DNA of 64,000 bases from Sphingobacterium sp. UBA7855 (GCA_002500745.1 DLST01000007.1:63754-127753); one strand, 5' to 3'. Positions 19,711 to 28,930 are shown, counted from the first letter of the stretch. Translations and numbers: made by a program. Notes: a model not told the origin generated them from the letters alone.

Positions 19711-20250
19711 TCAGGTTCTTGCTAATGTATCAACTATAAAAATTGGCTCGTCAAAGATTTCATCATCTTCCAGATACCCAGAATAATTGGCTCCGTTAAA
19801 TTCTTCTATCTCTTTATAAGCGATTTCCCGTGGCAACCATTCAAGATCTATGAATGGCATGATTACCATGGTATAAATACAATCAATACTATTTGATTCG
19901 CCCTGTTCAATATATGTTTTCGAAGAAAAAGGAATTTCATTACCTAATTTCCATGCGAGGAAAAAGTTAAAAATACTCACCCAGATCACATACACCTCTG
20001 ATGCTCCAATACATACTTCAAAATTTATCCCACGATCTTCTTTAATGAAAGGCCTAAACCTCTTGATCTGATATTGTGGGAAATCGTTGTGAAACTTATC
20101 CAAAATTTTATTCACAAGATCAGGATTTTCCTGTTCGAATTTGTCACTCCGCTTATAGATATCTATTAATTTAGGAGATCCATTTTCATAGTGTTTCCAA
20201 AAGAAATCCCTATCAAAATAATTATTAATTACGCTCTTAATTTTTTCCAT
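19711..20250 (-). CDS. hypothetical acidic protein, 179 residues
   Basis: The protein starts MEKIKSVINNYFDRDFFW and is acidic and soluble, without signal peptide or membrane segment. Motifs I can see are IKRFRPFIKEDRGINFEVCIG in the middle and a Glu/Asp-rich C-terminus. Size and composition resemble the immunity proteins that accompany polymorphic toxins, and the surrounding region is rich in such genes, but I recognise no family. It is monocistronic with an intact frame. Confidence 0.55.
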   Translation of the reverse strand: MEKIKSVINNYFDRDFFWKHYENGSPKLIDIYKRSDKFEQENPDLVNKILDKFHNDFPQYQIKRFRPFIKEDRGINFEVCIGASEVYVIWVSIFNFFLAWKLGNEIPFSSKTYIEQGESNSIDCIYTMVIMPFIDLEWLPREIAYKEIEEFNGANYSGYLEDDEIFDEPIFIVDTLART

Positions 20251-20448
20251 ATATAAATTATTGACAACCTGTCATTGGAATTTCGAGACCGTGCGGCCAC
20301 TCAGATTCGAAGATACTGTTACTTCTGCACATATTTCTTATCTGCTATCCCATTTTGTTATGATATATACAGGAAATATATGCTTAATTGTATTTAAGGC
20401 GATTTTATTAGTTACTTTCAGATGATAATAAGTCATGTTAGACTTTAA

Positions 20449-20616
20449 ATGAAGTGTATTTATATAAGATTAGATTATAAAACATTACAACAATACTATA
20501 GTGAAGTTGGTGAATATGGCCGCAAACTATATTTAAAGAATGAAGCTATCCGTGCAGGCAATTGGGATTTGTACGAAACGACTTTAAAAAAAGAATTTCC
20601 TGCTGATGGTGACTAA
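20449..20616 (+). CDS. short hypothetical protein, possible toxin-tail remnant
   Basis: A 55-codon frame starts MKCIYIRLDYKTLQQYYSEV and ends ETTLKKEFPADGD. The amphipathic, charged sequence looks protein-like and starts just after an AT-rich stretch. It resembles C-terminal ends of secreted effector proteins more than a free-standing protein, but no family can be named. It is followed at once by the minus-strand GGCT remnant, so a recombination junction probably lies near 20620-20650. Confidence 0.35.
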   Translation: MKCIYIRLDYKTLQQYYSEVGEYGRKLYLKNEAIRAGNWDLYETTLKKEFPADGD

Positions 20617-20649
20617 GAGATAAGAGAAGCCAATGGTGCTGGAAAAACA

Positions 20650-20893
20650 GTAGGAGTAAATTTAGTTCCGATAAAGGCAATACCTCCGTTTCAATATCTC
20701 GAGACCTTCGCGAAATATAGCGTTGCGGAAATATACATTTCTTCACTGTCGATCGTCGTCGTCTAATCCTCACACCCAATATAGGATGTGTTTGCACTGG
20801 CGGGCTGGCCGCCTTGTATGTAGCAAAGAAACCTTTCCTGCAGCAGGTCGGATCCATAACAATCATACCAAACTTTTTCGTTTAAGCTTTCCA
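20650..20893 (-). pseudogene. N-terminal remnant of the gamma-glutamylcyclotransferase-like gene
   Basis: On the minus strand the bases reproduce the first 75 codons of the intact gene at 34030-34662, including the ligand-loop codons YGSD-LQERFLCYI and GGQPA-ANT. Frameshifts occur in the middle, and the C-terminal two thirds are lost. Upstream it fuses directly to bases that precede the membrane-protein gene, so the 138-residue gene present in the other copy (34659-35075) has been deleted here. Confidence 0.8.
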
Positions 20894-20900
20894 TAGATTC

Positions 20901-21389
20901 CTATTTACGTGTTGAAAGTTGTCTTCTCAATTTAAAGACGGTATATCCGATCAAGGGAAATATGGCTGAGAGAATAATATAGATGCATTTCGCTTGAAAT
21001 TGCCAATTTATATTCATTGGGAACGGAATTTCTTTGAAGAAACCAGCTATTAAAACATCATATGCTATGTAATAGGCCTCAGGAATCACCCATAGAATGG
21101 TGATACCTATATTTATGTTAAACTGATAATTTCCCGTTATGAGTATACAAAATATTAACATCAGTAGTCCAATCAATGCTGGCTAGAATATGGGGGATAT
21201 CTTTCTATTTCTCTGCGCCTGTAGGTATCCTGCATAAATAAGTGCTGCAACTTGAAATCCAAATATAATCAGGTTAAAATTTAAACTCCCCGTAAAATAC
21301 CTCAGCCAATCTCCGTCTGTTAAGACAACATAAAATGTCAGAGCCATAAAACTGAGATGTACAAAGAGTGGAGCGTTAATTCTCTTCAT
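20901..21389 (-). pseudogene. four-helix membrane protein with an in-frame stop
   Basis: This is the duplicate of the 162-residue membrane protein at 35082-35570, sharing most residues (RINAPLFVHLSFMALTFY, ALIYAGYLQAQRNRK, LLILIFCILITGNYQFN). A TGG codon of the intact copy is TAG here (21180-21182), which splits the protein into 68- and 91-residue parts. Both halves otherwise stay in one frame, so the mutation is recent or read through. The function of the family is unknown. Confidence 0.8.
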
Positions 21390-21957
21390 TATCTACATTA
21401 CGTTTGTGAAATCTTAATGTCTTTATCGATTTAAGAAGATCCTGTTCTGTTTGCGCTTTCAGGTTTGAACCATGAAGGTTAAATCGCACTTTTGAAGGGT
21501 CTCCCCATAGGTTGCCGATATACACTCCGGTGGTTCCTTTCCCGGATATCCTAGGAAAGACGATTTTCGCTCTTTTGTTATCAATGGTATCCCATGATAC
21601 ATTTTGTTTTCTGTATAGATCGGCATCAATATTCATCGACATCATATCTTTAACAACAATGAAATTGGAGGAGTCTAAGTTATATTCCTCTATCATCGGT
21701 CGAGTGATAACCTGAATATTTGGTTCTGTCAATGTATTTGAATACATGCCCAGATCGAAGTAAAGCGTATCCGTGTTGTCTACAGCAATTGCTCCGACGT
21801 AACTGTCGATTCCATTTTGTTTGACCTGCTGCCATTTATAGGGAACTTCAAGCGTAAAAAGACCAAAATCCATTCTTTTTGTGCGAGATGGATCTTTGCA
21901 CCTAATAGCGAGTATAGTAAGGGCAGAAATATGGAATAGTTTTATGATCAGTTTCAT
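21376..21957 (-). CDS. predicted secreted protein, paralog of 35557-36144
   Basis: This 193-residue protein has an N-terminal hydrophobic segment (LFHISALTILAIRCKD). In the paralog the same place is LTILVTGC, a good lipobox; here the residue before Cys is Arg, so lipidation may be weaker. The mature part (MDFGLFTLEVPYKWQQVKQNG) matches a PsbP/DUF-type beta fold seen in many small Bacteroidota lipoproteins. Its start overlaps nothing upstream; its end overlaps the start of the broken membrane-protein gene by 14 bases, as in the intact cluster. Confidence 0.65.
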   Translation of the reverse strand: MKLIIKLFHISALTILAIRCKDPSRTKRMDFGLFTLEVPYKWQQVKQNGIDSYVGAIAVDNTDTLYFDLGMYSNTLTEPNIQVITRPMIEEYNLDSSNFIVVKDMMSMNIDADLYRKQNVSWDTIDNKRAKIVFPRISGKGTTGVYIGNLWGDPSKVRFNLHGSNLKAQTEQDLLKSIKTLRFHKRNVDNEEN

Positions 21958-22029
21958 GCTATGGCTTATGCGTTGAATCTACAAAATCCAGCTGAAAAGT
22001 ATAAGGAGTTATTGAATTAAGAAGGTTAT

Positions 22030-22776
22030 TTATAGCTCGATAATAAGGCTGTTATTAAATCCGTTATAAACTTCATTAATATAACCATGCGGATTGCAAA
22101 TGATTTCGGTGTCACCTATTGAATAACGTGGCGGATCATGTACATGGCCATGGATCCAATAGGAAGGTTGATGCTTTAAGATAAAGGCTTCCATATCCGT
22201 GACGTAGGCAGCGCTGAGCGGATCGTCCAAATACTTCATTGGCAGTGATCTTATACTTGGCGCATGGTGTGTTATTACGATACGATGTTTGGCTTGGTTG
22301 GCGTTAAGACTTTCCTCCAGCCATTGTCTCGAAGTTTGTTGGATTCTAAACGTATCAATACTTCTCAATTTGGCATAATGCTTCCCCAAGCTGATCTTCT
22401 TATAATCATTCATACGGCTTTGGCATAGCGATCCATAGAACGCAGGATTGCCCATTAAAGAAAAATCAGTCCATAGTGTGCAGCCATGGAAACAAACGTG
22501 GTCGATCTCCAAATATTCATTTTCCAGCACATGTATATTTGAATTGTTTGCAGCATCCTTAATTTTATATAGTGTCTTCGGATATGCGCCCTTGTAATAC
22601 TCATGATTGCCCAGCACGTAGATGATGGGTATATCCAAAGAAAGTGATTTGAGCCAGCCGATCCCTTTTACTCCTATATCAGTATCTCCAGCCAGTACAA
22701 GTACATCCGCTACATTCAGATTGAAATCGTTGTATCCAAATTCTCTACGTAGGTCGCTAACGATGTGGATTTTCAT
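22030..22776 (-). CDS. calcineurin-like metallophosphoesterase, first copy (DxH motif altered)
   Basis: This 248-residue cytoplasmic protein has the calcineurin-like fold: DLR-REFGY at the first motif, AGDTDIG (residues 29-35), GNHEYYKG, an HH pair in VITHHAPS and a final GHVHDP. The expected first motif is Asp-x-His; here residue 10 is Arg where the paralog at 37052-37798 has His. Loss of that ligand should weaken the di-metal site. Paralogs share roughly 85 percent identity by eye. The family hydrolyses phosphodiesters; the substrate is unknown. Confidence 0.85.
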   Translation of the reverse strand: MKIHIVSDLRREFGYNDFNLNVADVLVLAGDTDIGVKGIGWLKSLSLDIPIIYVLGNHEYYKGAYPKTLYKIKDAANNSNIHVLENEYLEIDHVCFHGCTLWTDFSLMGNPAFYGSLCQSRMNDYKKISLGKHYAKLRSIDTFRIQQTSRQWLEESLNANQAKHRIVITHHAPSIRSLPMKYLDDPLSAAYVTDMEAFILKHQPSYWIHGHVHDPPRYSIGDTEIICNPHGYINEVYNGFNNSLIIEL

Positions 22777-22880
22777 CTTTGTCTTGTTTTGTCTCAGATT
22801 CTAATTTTAACTCACCAGCACTGAATGAGAGGGGGTATGTATAGCCGCATTTTACGGCATGTCCAATTAAAGTTGTCAGA
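22757..22880 (-). pseudogene. remnant of a TonB C-terminal-domain gene
   Basis: The minus strand reads KCGYTYPLSFSAGELKLES...DKDENPH, matching the end of the gene at 37779-38255, where the same stretch overlaps the phosphoesterase start. The central TonB fold has been deleted, and only the first few codons before KCGYTYPL are shared with the intact copy. It shows that this end of the duplicated block was the recombination edge. Confidence 0.7.
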
Positions 22881-22978
22881 AAGGGTATTACTTTCCTATC
22901 TATGTTTTTTTTGCTAATTAATTTAGTATTTTTTAATTTATTATTGTATATTTGCCTAATAACCAATTAATAAATATT

Positions 22979-23998
22979 ATGGCTAGATCAAAAAAACATT
23001 TGGGTAGATATGTAGATCCACGTACCGATTTCGGTTGGAAATTTTACTTTGGTAGAGAGGACAACAAAATCTTACTAATTGAGTTTCTCAATAGTCTATT
23101 TCATGGAGAGAAGACAATTTCGGATCTAAGATATAAGCCTGTAGAACAAGATGGCGATTATGAGGAAATGCGTCGTGTTGTATTTGATTTACATTGTATT
23201 GGCAGCGATGGTGAGGTTTTCATCATTGAGATGCAGCAGCTCTTTCAAGAATTTTTTAAGGACCGCGCGGTGTATTATACCTCACGTCTCATCAATAAAC
23301 AATTAGCGCGAGGTAAGAAGGGTAGTGATTATTACCTACCAGAGGTTTACTTTATTGGTATTTTGGAGTTTGACATGGATAGAAATAGAAGTTCTGGTAT
23401 ATCCCGTGTCACAGAGCGTCCTTATTTCTATGATGTGGCGCTGTGTGACAAATTGACCAAAGAAATATTTTATGATAAATTGGGATATAAAATGATTTCG
23501 CTTCCATTATTTAATAAACAGCCAGAAGAGCTAAAGACAGTTATGGATCAGTGGTTGTACTTACTTAAACATTTGAGTACCATGGATAGATTGCCAACAT
23601 TTTTGGATAAAAGAATATTTGGTCTTATCTTTGAGATAGGAGAGATAGGTAAATTAACTGAGGAGGAACTAATGTCATACGAAGCAAGTTTAAAACATAA
23701 GCGTGATGCTGAGAGCGTATTTAATTCGGCTAAGAAATCCGGAGAAGCTTTAGGTCATGCTACAGGTCTAGCGGAAGGTCACGCTAAAGGTCTCGCTAAA
23801 GGACTAGCAGAAGGTAAAGCCAAAGGACTAGTAGAAGGTAAAGCCAAAGGACTAGCAGAAGGTAAAGCCAAAGGACTAGCAGAAGGGGAACGCAAAAAAG
23901 CTCTTGAGACTGCTAAAGCATTTAAGGAAATGGGGCTACCTATAGCTGATATTGCTAAAGGCACAGGGCTTTCAGTCGAAGAGGTCGAAAAACTCTAA
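22979..23998 (+). CDS. PD-(D/E)XK nuclease-family transposase-like protein (Rpn-type)
   Basis: The 339-residue protein matches the PDDEXK_2/Rpn family. FGWKFYFGREDNKILLIEFLN, the catalytic D in RVVFDLHCIGSDGEVFIIEMQ (D...E-x-Q, with Q replacing the usual K) and FKDRAVYYTSRLINKQL are the family's signature blocks. The C-terminus carries GLAEGKAK repeats and ends in a helix-turn-helix-like segment (GLPIADIAKGTGLSVEEVEKL). I start at MARSKKHLGR, which is preceded by an AT-rich leader. Relatives promote RecA-independent recombination, which fits the rearranged surroundings. Confidence 0.9.
   Translation: MARSKKHLGRYVDPRTDFGWKFYFGREDNKILLIEFLNSLFHGEKTISDLRYKPVEQDGDYEEMRRVVFDLHCIGSDGEVFIIEMQQLFQEFFKDRAVYYTSRLINKQLARGKKGSDYYLPEVYFIGILEFDMDRNRSSGISRVTERPYFYDVALCDKLTKEIFYDKLGYKMISLPLFNKQPEELKTVMDQWLYLLKHLSTMDRLPTFLDKRIFGLIFEIGEIGKLTEEELMSYEASLKHKRDAESVFNSAKKSGEALGHATGLAEGHAKGLAKGLAEGKAKGLVEGKAKGLAEGKAKGLAEGERKKALETAKAFKEMGLPIADIAKGTGLSVEEVEKL
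23801..23886 (+). repeat. 24-bp in-gene tandem repeat
   Basis: Three near-identical 24-base units starting GGACTAGCAGAAGGTAAAGC and a partial fourth encode the repeated octapeptide GLAEGKAK inside the nuclease-family gene. One unit has a GCA-to-GTA change. Unit number is likely to vary by slippage without breaking the frame, since 24 is a multiple of three. Confidence 0.9.
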
Positions 23999-24393
23999 GG
24001 TTCGCTATTGGGTTTCTATGTATTCAACATTGCAGATGTAACTGTTGAAATAATTGTATCTAAATTCTCTATGCAAGTATCTAATAAGATGGATTTTCAT
24101 TTTAGATTATATTAGTCAATTAAATGCCAGTCGCAATAACAAAAACGAAATTGTTTTACTGTTTGAGTTCTGGCTAGCTTCCCACTATTACACCTAATGA
24201 TGCTCTACCTTGAAAATTAGCGGGGTCTTTATATAGAAAACATTAATTATAAGGCTAATGAAGACAATGAATATCAGTCGAACTTTTTCTCCCTTATTGC
24301 CTATTAAAATCCGATAGATAATATTTTAAATTCTAATTCTAAGATTAGATATACCTAGTGGCTAACACTAAGTATATCATAAACCGCGCATAT

Positions 24394-24838
24394 TTATCTG
24401 CGAATGGTAACACCGCCATCTACCGCCAGATAAGAACCTGAAATATAAGAGGCTTCGTTTGAAGACAAGAAAACAATTGCGTTAGCAATTTCTTCCGCTT
24501 GCCCGATTCGTTTCAATGGAACTGCTGCTGCTATGGCATTTTTTATATCTGGAGGCGTTTGCTGATTCATAGGTGTATCGGTCAATCCGGGAGCAACCAC
24601 GTTTACTCTTACTTTTCTGTCTGCCAGTTCAGTCGCTGCGGTTCGTGCGATCGCATCGACTGCACTTTTTGTAGCTGCATAAGCACCCATTTGTGCATAC
24701 CCGCTCACAGAGACTCCAGATGAGATAAGAACAACAGAAGCTCCTTCTGATAAGTGAGGGATTAATTTTTGCAAAGTAAAGAATAGTCCTTTAACATTGA
24801 TGTTATAAAGGTCATCAAAAACCTCTTCGGTTGTATCT
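24394..24838 (-). pseudogene. SDR oxidoreductase, 5'-truncated by recombination
   Basis: The open frame covers the C-terminal 145 residues of a short-chain dehydrogenase: NVKGLFFTLQKLIP, VVLISSGVSVSGYAQMGAY-ATK (catalytic Tyr-x3-Lys), VAPGLTDTPMNQQ and SYISGSYLAVDGG. The Rossmann N-terminus with TGxxxGIG is absent, because the frame is cut at about 24838 where a fragment of the 155-residue repeat gene begins. No start codon is left at a sensible place, so it is almost certainly inactive. Confidence 0.85.
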
Positions 24839-24986
24839 TGTAGGAAGTATTCAATATTACAGCTTCACTAAGCAGTTCAATTACCACCTTGATGACAATT
24901 GCTTATTGACCGATGATCACGTGCAGAAGTATATAGCCATTATCCAGGCGTGGGGAATTAAAGTGGATAAAGGACGATATTCGATG
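24838..24986 (+). pseudogene. 3' fragment of the 155-residue repeat-family gene
   Basis: The bases encode YVGSIQYYSFTKQFNYHLDD and the following residues up to the gene's end, as in the intact copies at 32948-33415 and 40160-40627. A single-base insertion (CAGGCGTGG against CAGCGTGG) shifts the last 15 codons. The 5' two thirds are replaced by the truncated SDR gene, so this junction records a non-homologous event. Confidence 0.85.
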
Positions 24987-25006
24987 AAAAAGTATATAAA
25001 GGAAAA

Positions 25007-25150
25007 AAAACCTTGAGTCTGGGAGGATCTCAAGGCTTCCTAATTACTACCTATTTTTGAAAAGTACTATTAATACAATATCAAATCCTGTTTGGTTTTT
25101 AAAAAAATAAAAACGGCCGACTTACCGCTACTAAGTATAAAGGAATAAAT
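25007..25150. repeat. dispersed tail repeat with hairpin (copy 2)
   Basis: It begins with the ACCTTGAG / CTCAAGG hairpin 21 bases after the fragment of the 155-residue gene and follows copies 1 and 3 for about 120 bases (TTCCTAATTACTACC, TTGAAAAGTACTATTAATAC). It extends through a poly-A tract into a segment similar to 12010-12050. The next 650 bases (25150-25800) are very AT-rich and contain no gene I can support. Confidence 0.75.
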
Positions 25151-25757
25151 ATTATGAAGTCTTTTTATTAAATTACAAATCACTGCAAATTGCAGTAATG
25201 ACAGGGAGTGGTGCGATAAGTCATATACTTAATACCGAGGGTTTCATTAATATTGTATTTCTATACCGGGGGTACATTCCATTCATAATTATTTATCAGA
25301 AACTAGCATTCCATATCTTAAATCAAGTTTAATATGATATTTATTATAATTATTTTAAAAATATAAAACTGCCATTATTCAATCGCTCTCAAATACAGTG
25401 CTTATTGATTAAAATTTGCTTAACAAAAGATAATTTTAAACAGAATATTTTCATTTTTTTGAAGAAATGATGGTATGATTCGTCAAATATAGGGGGATAA
25501 TTCGCTTTTTGTAGATTATCAGTAATTTGTTTATGATTAAATTAATATCTTAGTTTTGAACTCAATTTAAATTATGATCTCAGTTATACACATAAAAAAA
25601 TCATTTGTAAGCAATTCTTCTATTACTATTTGCGAATTATTGCTTTACTTAAATGTTAAGCATACTAGAAACCTGTAGCAAGTCAACTCTATCTGGTGGT
25701 TTGCAGATCTGTATATGTTCGTTGTCAGGAGGTATTTGCTATCCGTAATCCATATTG

Positions 25758-25777
25758 GGCGCTATACTTTTAGCGCC
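25758..25777 (+). terminator. terminator-like hairpin upstream of the thioredoxin-family gene
   Basis: GGCGCTA and TAGCGCC form a perfect 7-bp stem with a 6-base loop, followed by TATTTTCC. It lies 27 bases before the start codon at 25804. There is no gene immediately upstream, so it may terminate a lost unit or lie in the leader of the downstream mRNA. Confidence 0.5.
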
Positions 25778-25803
25778 TATTTTCCAACTATTATAAAAAA
25801 CAT

Positions 25804-26946
25804 ATGCGTTTACTTCATTTATTGTTATTTCTCCTAATTTCTTGTCAACTTTTATGGGGGCAAAAGAACGTCAAGCTTAAAATCCACCTTGAAGGTATAC
25901 ATAAAGAGGTATTTAACATCCATTTCTATGATGGTCTCGTGCAAGATTTTATTGATGCTAGTCAGAAAGATACCTTGATGCAGCTAGAGAGACTCACTTA
26001 TACACCTTATCCAAGGATCTTGATTTCTTATAAAGGCAAATACTATAATTATCTTATTAACAAGCAAACTTCTACCATAAATATACATTATGATTCAAGT
26101 AAAGCGGATTTTCCATTTTATTCTGACCAAACTGATCATATTACACCGATATATGATACACTTTCAAGTCCCATTTTTCGCGAATTAAGAAGCTGTTTAA
26201 AAACTGAGCGATTGCAACTTATTGATTTATATAGCAAACATGGATCTGAAATTCGCACGAATGATTCAGTCAAGTTTGTGTTGAGGAATTTAACTAAAGA
26301 AATGAATTCAAAAACAATGGATGTATTAACGTCTTACCCAGACGATTTTTTCTCTTTTTTATATTTTAAAGAGCAAGTACTCATTCCAACACTGTTAGTC
26401 GAAGATGATTCTGAATACTATAATAATCTATTGGCTTACTATAACCGCACGTTTCCTCGCGAATTTAGACTTACCGTTGAAGGTAAACAGATAGTCAAAG
26501 ATATGGAACAAAAAATTACTCCAATACTTATCAAAGAAGGTGAGATGATGCCGGATATTTATTTTAAAGATATTTATGGGGATACAATTTTTTTTAAGAA
26601 TCAATGGGAAAGCTTTGTGTTACTGGATTTTTGGGCAAGTTGGTGTGGGCCTTGCCTAGAGCAAATCCCTGACATAAGACTTTTACGTAATACTTTTTCC
26701 GAGGACTTGTTGAAGATTGTAGGCATTTCAATAGATCGTGATTCAGTAAGCTTTTTAAAAAGTATCAAAGAAAATGAGATGAGCTGGGTTCACAGTTTTG
26801 ATCGAGGAGGTGTACTTAGTGGTTCATTAGGTTTTACCAGTATTCCAAGGATAGTACTGCTGGATCGAAATGGTAAGATTGTGTACTATAAACATGGAGG
26901 ACATATTGATATGCAGAAGATAAACGCCATACTTCGGGAAGACTAA
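25804..26946 (+). CDS. TlpA/ResA-like thioredoxin-fold protein, exported
   Basis: The 380-residue protein begins with a signal peptide (LHLLLFLLISCQLLWGQ). An N-terminal region of about 230 residues without clear motif is followed by a thioredoxin-like domain (about residues 245-380) with the redox motif in DFWASWCGPCLEQIP and the cis-Pro region FTSIPRIVLLDRNGKIVY. Such proteins reduce or shuffle disulfides in the periplasm; the unusual N-terminal half resembles the DUF4369-like lids of Bacteroidota thioredoxins. It is monocistronic. Confidence 0.88.
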   Translation: MRLLHLLLFLLISCQLLWGQKNVKLKIHLEGIHKEVFNIHFYDGLVQDFIDASQKDTLMQLERLTYTPYPRILISYKGKYYNYLINKQTSTINIHYDSSKADFPFYSDQTDHITPIYDTLSSPIFRELRSCLKTERLQLIDLYSKHGSEIRTNDSVKFVLRNLTKEMNSKTMDVLTSYPDDFFSFLYFKEQVLIPTLLVEDDSEYYNNLLAYYNRTFPREFRLTVEGKQIVKDMEQKITPILIKEGEMMPDIYFKDIYGDTIFFKNQWESFVLLDFWASWCGPCLEQIPDIRLLRNTFSEDLLKIVGISIDRDSVSFLKSIKENEMSWVHSFDRGGVLSGSLGFTSIPRIVLLDRNGKIVYYKHGGHIDMQKINAILRED

Positions 26947-27061
26947 TGTCAGTTTAATCAATTTTCTGGATGGGCAGCTTGCGAACAGGTGTTCTAAGTC
27001 CTCTGTGTCTAATTCACTTAAGTTTTGTAAGCTTTAAGTATGCTAAGAGCCTGTAAAGTAA

Positions 27062-27244
27062 CTATTTTGGTAACTTCATAAGTAGTTCCTTTGCAGGCAC
27101 TTCTTGAATTTTACCATCAACTTTTACTACCAAACTCTCACCCTTTGCAGCACTTTCTTCTGCCAATTTTCGTAAAGCCTTTTGCACTCCTAAACGAATT
27201 CGTTCAGCAAGATTGATATTTTCACTATTTACCTTATCGTTCAT
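27062..27244 (-). CDS. small protein paired with a zeta-like kinase remnant
   Basis: This 60-residue protein (ending VPAKELLMKLPK) starts with an ATG that overlaps the stop region of the upstream kinase remnant (27234-27412). It is helical and charged, with ERIRLGVQKALRKLAEESAAKG in the middle. The same small partner commonly follows P-loop zeta-toxin-type kinases in Bacteroidota, so it is probably the surviving half of a toxin-antitoxin-like unit. Function as antitoxin is inferred, not shown. Confidence 0.6.
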   Translation of the reverse strand: MNDKVNSENINLAERIRLGVQKALRKLAEESAAKGESLVVKVDGKIQEVPAKELLMKLPK

Positions 27245-27412
27245 TATGGTATTTCGATTTTAGTGTAGACCAAATTTCGCTATTTGAAACGAATTCTTCA
27301 AATTTATCACCTTGAGCAATTATTTCGGGTATTAGATCCATGGTAACACGGTGTAACTAGCGATTGTTTTTCCTGCTCCGTTGCAGCCAGAGATAATTTA
27401 GATATTTGGCAT
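27234..27412 (-). pseudogene. zeta-toxin-like P-loop kinase with large internal deletion
   Basis: The minus strand starts MPNI, a stop, then IISGCNGAGKTIAS, a Walker A motif as in the zeta-toxin/UNG1 kinase family, followed by TVLP. After a jump it reads AQGDKFEEFVSNSEIWSTLK and KSKYHNER, the C-terminal end. A complete protein would be about 200 residues; roughly 140 codons are missing from the middle. Only the two ends remain, joined near 27330. Confidence 0.75.
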
Positions 27413-27544
27413 ATGCTTTTGTTGTTAAAATAGCGAAAATTGATTAAATTTTAATTTCTTATTTAAAATGGGTTATTTTAGTAGCACTAGTTTATTCACT
27501 TCAAAAGCGGAAGGAGCACAAAGTTCGAGTGGGCTTTTTTAACA

Positions 27545-27665
27545 GCCTTACAGTGTCCCCTAAACAGTTCTACTTTCAAACTCATACCTTAGCCATATCA
27601 ATTTATAATCATCTTGAAAGTTAATAGCTGTAAACATATTAATTCAGCATAAATAATGTATATTA
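27545..27665 (+). repeat. promoter-like dispersed repeat (copy 1)
   Basis: The segment carries the shared core ATCTTGAAAGTTAATAGC, then TGTAAACATATTAATTCAGC and ATAAATAATGTATATTAGG. The same series of blocks recurs upstream of genes or fragments at 32.77, 39.83, 48.63 and 53.04 kb; a partial copy lies at 47.87 kb. The terminal TATATTAG/TATATTGG is close to the Bacteroidota -7 element TAnnTTTG. It lies about 200 bases upstream of the TPR gene at 27860. Confidence 0.7.
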
Positions 27666-27859
27666 GGCTTGGGTATTAACCTTGCCCGATTGAAAAGAAG
27701 CATGTCATGATAGTAACTAATAAAAGTAGCATGTATTTTGATTTTAATAGTTAAAAAGATGATCGCTATATTGGTCGAAAGTCTCATAGCTAATAGCAAG
27801 GAATGTATAAATCAATTTTACAAGCTTCACATTGTTTAATTCAAAAACTGACACCACAA

Positions 27860-28780
27860 ATGAGAAATAAGATATTGACGCTATTACTTTTATTAACAGC
27901 CTTAACATCCTACGGACAAAAGAAAATGGAACAGACATTCTTCACTTGGGACAATTTTGTTAGCGGTTTTGCCAAAGAAATGGTTTCTGCCGAAGACGTT
28001 TTTAATAGTATGGTCAAGAGTGGTCTTAAAGACAATTGCTTAACAAAAATGGACTTCACTTTTATCTCAGATAAAAGCGAGAACTTACAAAAGCTTGGAG
28101 AATTTATTAAGGTACACTATCCATACACTGTTCAAGAAGTTAAGAAATACGGAAAATTGTGGGAACTAAACTGCGAGACAAATGAAATTCCAATGACAGC
28201 CGACAACTTACTTTTTTGGGGTTTGGATATGTACAAAAGAGGTTTTGAATTTGATACAAAACTTGACGCTTATGGGGGACCTTTTGACCCGAAGGGACAG
28301 AAATTTCCAGTAATTGACACAACAAAGGCGGACTATTATTTTGACAAAGGTTTAGCATGTTATAACAATGGAGATTTAAGCGGAGCAATATTTAATTGGA
28401 ACATAACAATCCAAATTGACCCAAAAGACCCAAATGCTTACTATTCAAGAGCCATCGTAAAAAACGAGCTATACACTTGGAAATTGGCACTTAAAGACTA
28501 CGACAAAGCCATAGAAATTGCGCCAAAATTTGCGAGTGCTTTAATAAATCGTGGTGGACTTAAAGATGAAAATGGAGATTACGACGGTGCAATCGCTGAC
28601 TATGAAACGGTTTTGCAACTTGATAAATTGGAGCAGGAAGCAAAACAACAAGCATATTTTAATTTAGGGAACACTTATTTCAATATAAAAGACAAAAAGA
28701 GAGCTTGCGAAAATTGGAATAAAGCACTGGACAACGGAGCAGAATATGCAAAAGAACGAATTAATGAATACTGCAAATAG
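27860..28780 (+). CDS. exported TPR protein with RraB/DUF695-like N-terminal part
   Basis: I start at MRNKILTLLLLLTALTSYGQ, a clear signal peptide, 19 codons inside a longer frame. Residues 25-145 (TWDNFVSGFAKEM..., DFTFISDKSENLQKLGEFI, ADNLLFWGLDMYKRGFEFD) resemble the RraB-like fold of the DUF695 group. Residues about 160-300 hold three or four tetratricopeptide repeats (YYFDKGLACYNNGDLSGAIF, YYSRAIVKNEL, ALINRGGLKDENGDYDGAI, AYFNLGNTYFNIKDKKRA). The role is unknown; TPRs suggest protein contacts in the periplasm. Codon use (many ACA, AAA) differs a little from the core genes. Confidence 0.75.
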   Translation: MRNKILTLLLLLTALTSYGQKKMEQTFFTWDNFVSGFAKEMVSAEDVFNSMVKSGLKDNCLTKMDFTFISDKSENLQKLGEFIKVHYPYTVQEVKKYGKLWELNCETNEIPMTADNLLFWGLDMYKRGFEFDTKLDAYGGPFDPKGQKFPVIDTTKADYYFDKGLACYNNGDLSGAIFNWNITIQIDPKDPNAYYSRAIVKNELYTWKLALKDYDKAIEIAPKFASALINRGGLKDENGDYDGAIADYETVLQLDKLEQEAKQQAYFNLGNTYFNIKDKKRACENWNKALDNGAEYAKERINEYCK

Positions 28781-28930
28781 AAAAACTGCTTATAACAAGG
28801 TAGTTCTAAGAGTGGGGTTTAAAGGCTTCTATTAAAATTAGCGCAAAAATGAACGAGTGACACAGTTTGAGTTACACTCCACACTTCCCCATTTAGATGT
28901 TTTCTTAAATATCAATTCTTCAAGAATTTA

